From Spirochaetaceae bacterium (GTDB lineage Bacteria; Spirochaetota; Spirochaetia; SZUA-6; Fen-1364): 5,852 nt of DNA. The first letter of the stretch is position 1, and each line of letters opens with the position of its first letter. Positions 5,194-5,852 of this stretch are shown here, piece by piece. The stretch covers positions 1 to 5,852 of the forward strand of contig PMDT01000331.1 of assembly GCA_003154555.1 (NCBI GenBank). The letters run 5' to 3'. Below the pieces are notes generated by a model. The model saw only the letters and a list, made by a program, of their open reading frames with translations, made no database searches and was not told the DNA's origin. Both the position numbers and the translations under genes were made by a program.

Positions 5194-5852
5194 GCGCGTC
5201 CCCGGCCCGCCCAGGCGGCGCGTGCATCTTCAAGATCGACAGACGCGATCTGCCGGCCCTCTGCCTCGATGACAATCGCCGTTTCTGCCGTCGCCTCACC
5301 GATGCAACCCAGCGCAGAGCCCCGCATGAAACGCTCCCAGCCGCGGCGCGCACCCGGGCGGATGCTCACCAGGAATCGGGAGGGCGTCTCGCAGAAAAGA
5401 AGGCGCTCGGGTTCGCGGGCCAGCCCCGGGGCACAGGGCACGGCGTCCAGGGAGACGCGCGCGCCCAGGCATCCGCCGGTGCAGCTCTCCGCGAGCGCCG
5501 CCCACAGCCCGGCATCGGAGAGATCGTGGCAGGAGCGCACCAGGCCGGCCTTGATGGCGCGGTGGAGCCTGCCGTAGGTGCGCCAGGCATCGGCGGCTTT
5601 CACGGACGGGCAGGGCCCGAAGGTGCGTCCGGCGTGCCGCTCGAAGATGGTGCCGCCCAGCTCTCCCCGTGTCTCGCCCAGGACATAGAGCAGATCCCCC
5701 GCGGACTTGAAGTCGGTGGTCTGGGCCTTGCCCACATCCTCGATGACGCCCATGAGCGACACAAGCAAGGTCGGACGGATCGATATCTTCCTGCCGCCCA
5801 CGCGTGCATCGTTCTTCATGGAGTCCTTGCCGGAAATGAGGGGAAGCCTGTA
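5190..5852 (-). CDS. purL: Phosphoribosylformylglycinamidine synthase, synthetase subunit PurL, C-terminal part
   Basis: The frame is open to the right edge, so this is the last 220 residues of a larger protein. It starts YRLPLISGKDSMKND. SGKDSMKND is the conserved loop of FGAM synthase, as in large-type PurL rather than the SGNVSLYNE of the small B. subtilis type. Next come the C-terminal AIRS-type domain motifs: GDLLYVLGETRGELGG, CHDLSDAGLWAALAES (about 108-123) and LFCETPSRFLV (about 152-162). The enzyme uses ATP and ammonia supplied by PurQ to form FGAM. An internal ATG at 5819 is the Met of the SGKDSM motif, not a start. The stop overlaps the purQ start by four bases. The glutaminase domain is separate (purQ), so this is not the single-chain proteobacterial enzyme. 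Whether purS exists separately cannot be seen here. Confidence 0.95.
   Translation of the reverse strand, partial: YRLPLISGKDSMKNDARVGGRKISIRPTLLVSLMGVIEDVGKAQTTDFKSAGDLLYVLGETRGELGGTIFERHAGRTFGPCPSVKAADAWRTYGRLHRAIKAGLVRSCHDLSDAGLWAALAESCTGGCLGARVSLDAVPCAPGLAREPERLLFCETPSRFLVSIRPGARRGWERFMRGSALGCIGEATAETAIVIEAEGRQIASVDLEDARAAWAGRGRA

Noticed and set aside
4402..5577. 391-codon open frame on the plus strand opposite purQ and purL
   Set aside because: Its composition is that of a GC-rich antisense shadow (Arg, Ala, Pro, Gly rich). It has no recognisable domain, and the opposite strand carries unmistakable PurQ and PurL motifs.
5817..5819. ATG as start of a 209-residue protein
   Set aside because: The frame continues to the window edge through the conserved PLISGKDS sequence, so this Met is internal to PurL.

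Overview
This window is a GC-rich bacterial chromosomal segment made almost entirely of housekeeping and metabolic genes. It contains no mobile element, phage gene, CRISPR array or integration scar. The lspA active-site region reads NPAIAFS where the usual sequence is NxGAAFS. From memory this resembles spirochaete LspA proteins, and together with a following small membrane protein it makes a free-living or environmental, high-GC spirochaete my best guess. That assignment is an inference.

Layout from left to right. Positions 1-202 (minus) hold the N-terminus of an acyl-CoA dehydrogenase that runs off the left edge. A 179-base divergent intergenic region follows, with weak promoter-like elements and an inverted repeat that could hide the dehydrogenase ribosome binding site. 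Positions 382-2478 (plus) are a tight four-gene run: a NIF3-like metal-binding protein, lspA (abutting), a 91-residue two-helix membrane protein (4-base overlap with lspA) and a small FMN nitroreductase (7-base gap). About 100 bases with nested inverted repeats separate this run from the convergent gene block.

On the minus strand, read from right to left, are the 3' end of purL, purQ (4-base overlap), a near-consensus promoter, a tRNA-Ala(GGC) gene, and a 558-residue soluble coiled-coil protein that I do not recognise. The start codon of that last gene lies only 10 bases after the tRNA.

Functions: purL and purQ encode FGAM synthase, the fourth step of de novo purine synthesis. LspA removes lipoprotein signal peptides at the inner membrane. 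The other genes have general or unknown roles. I see no clearly novel system. The points most worth a second look are the tRNA/mRNA junction with the unrecognised protein, and the possible Shine-Dalgarno-sequestering helix in front of the dehydrogenase.
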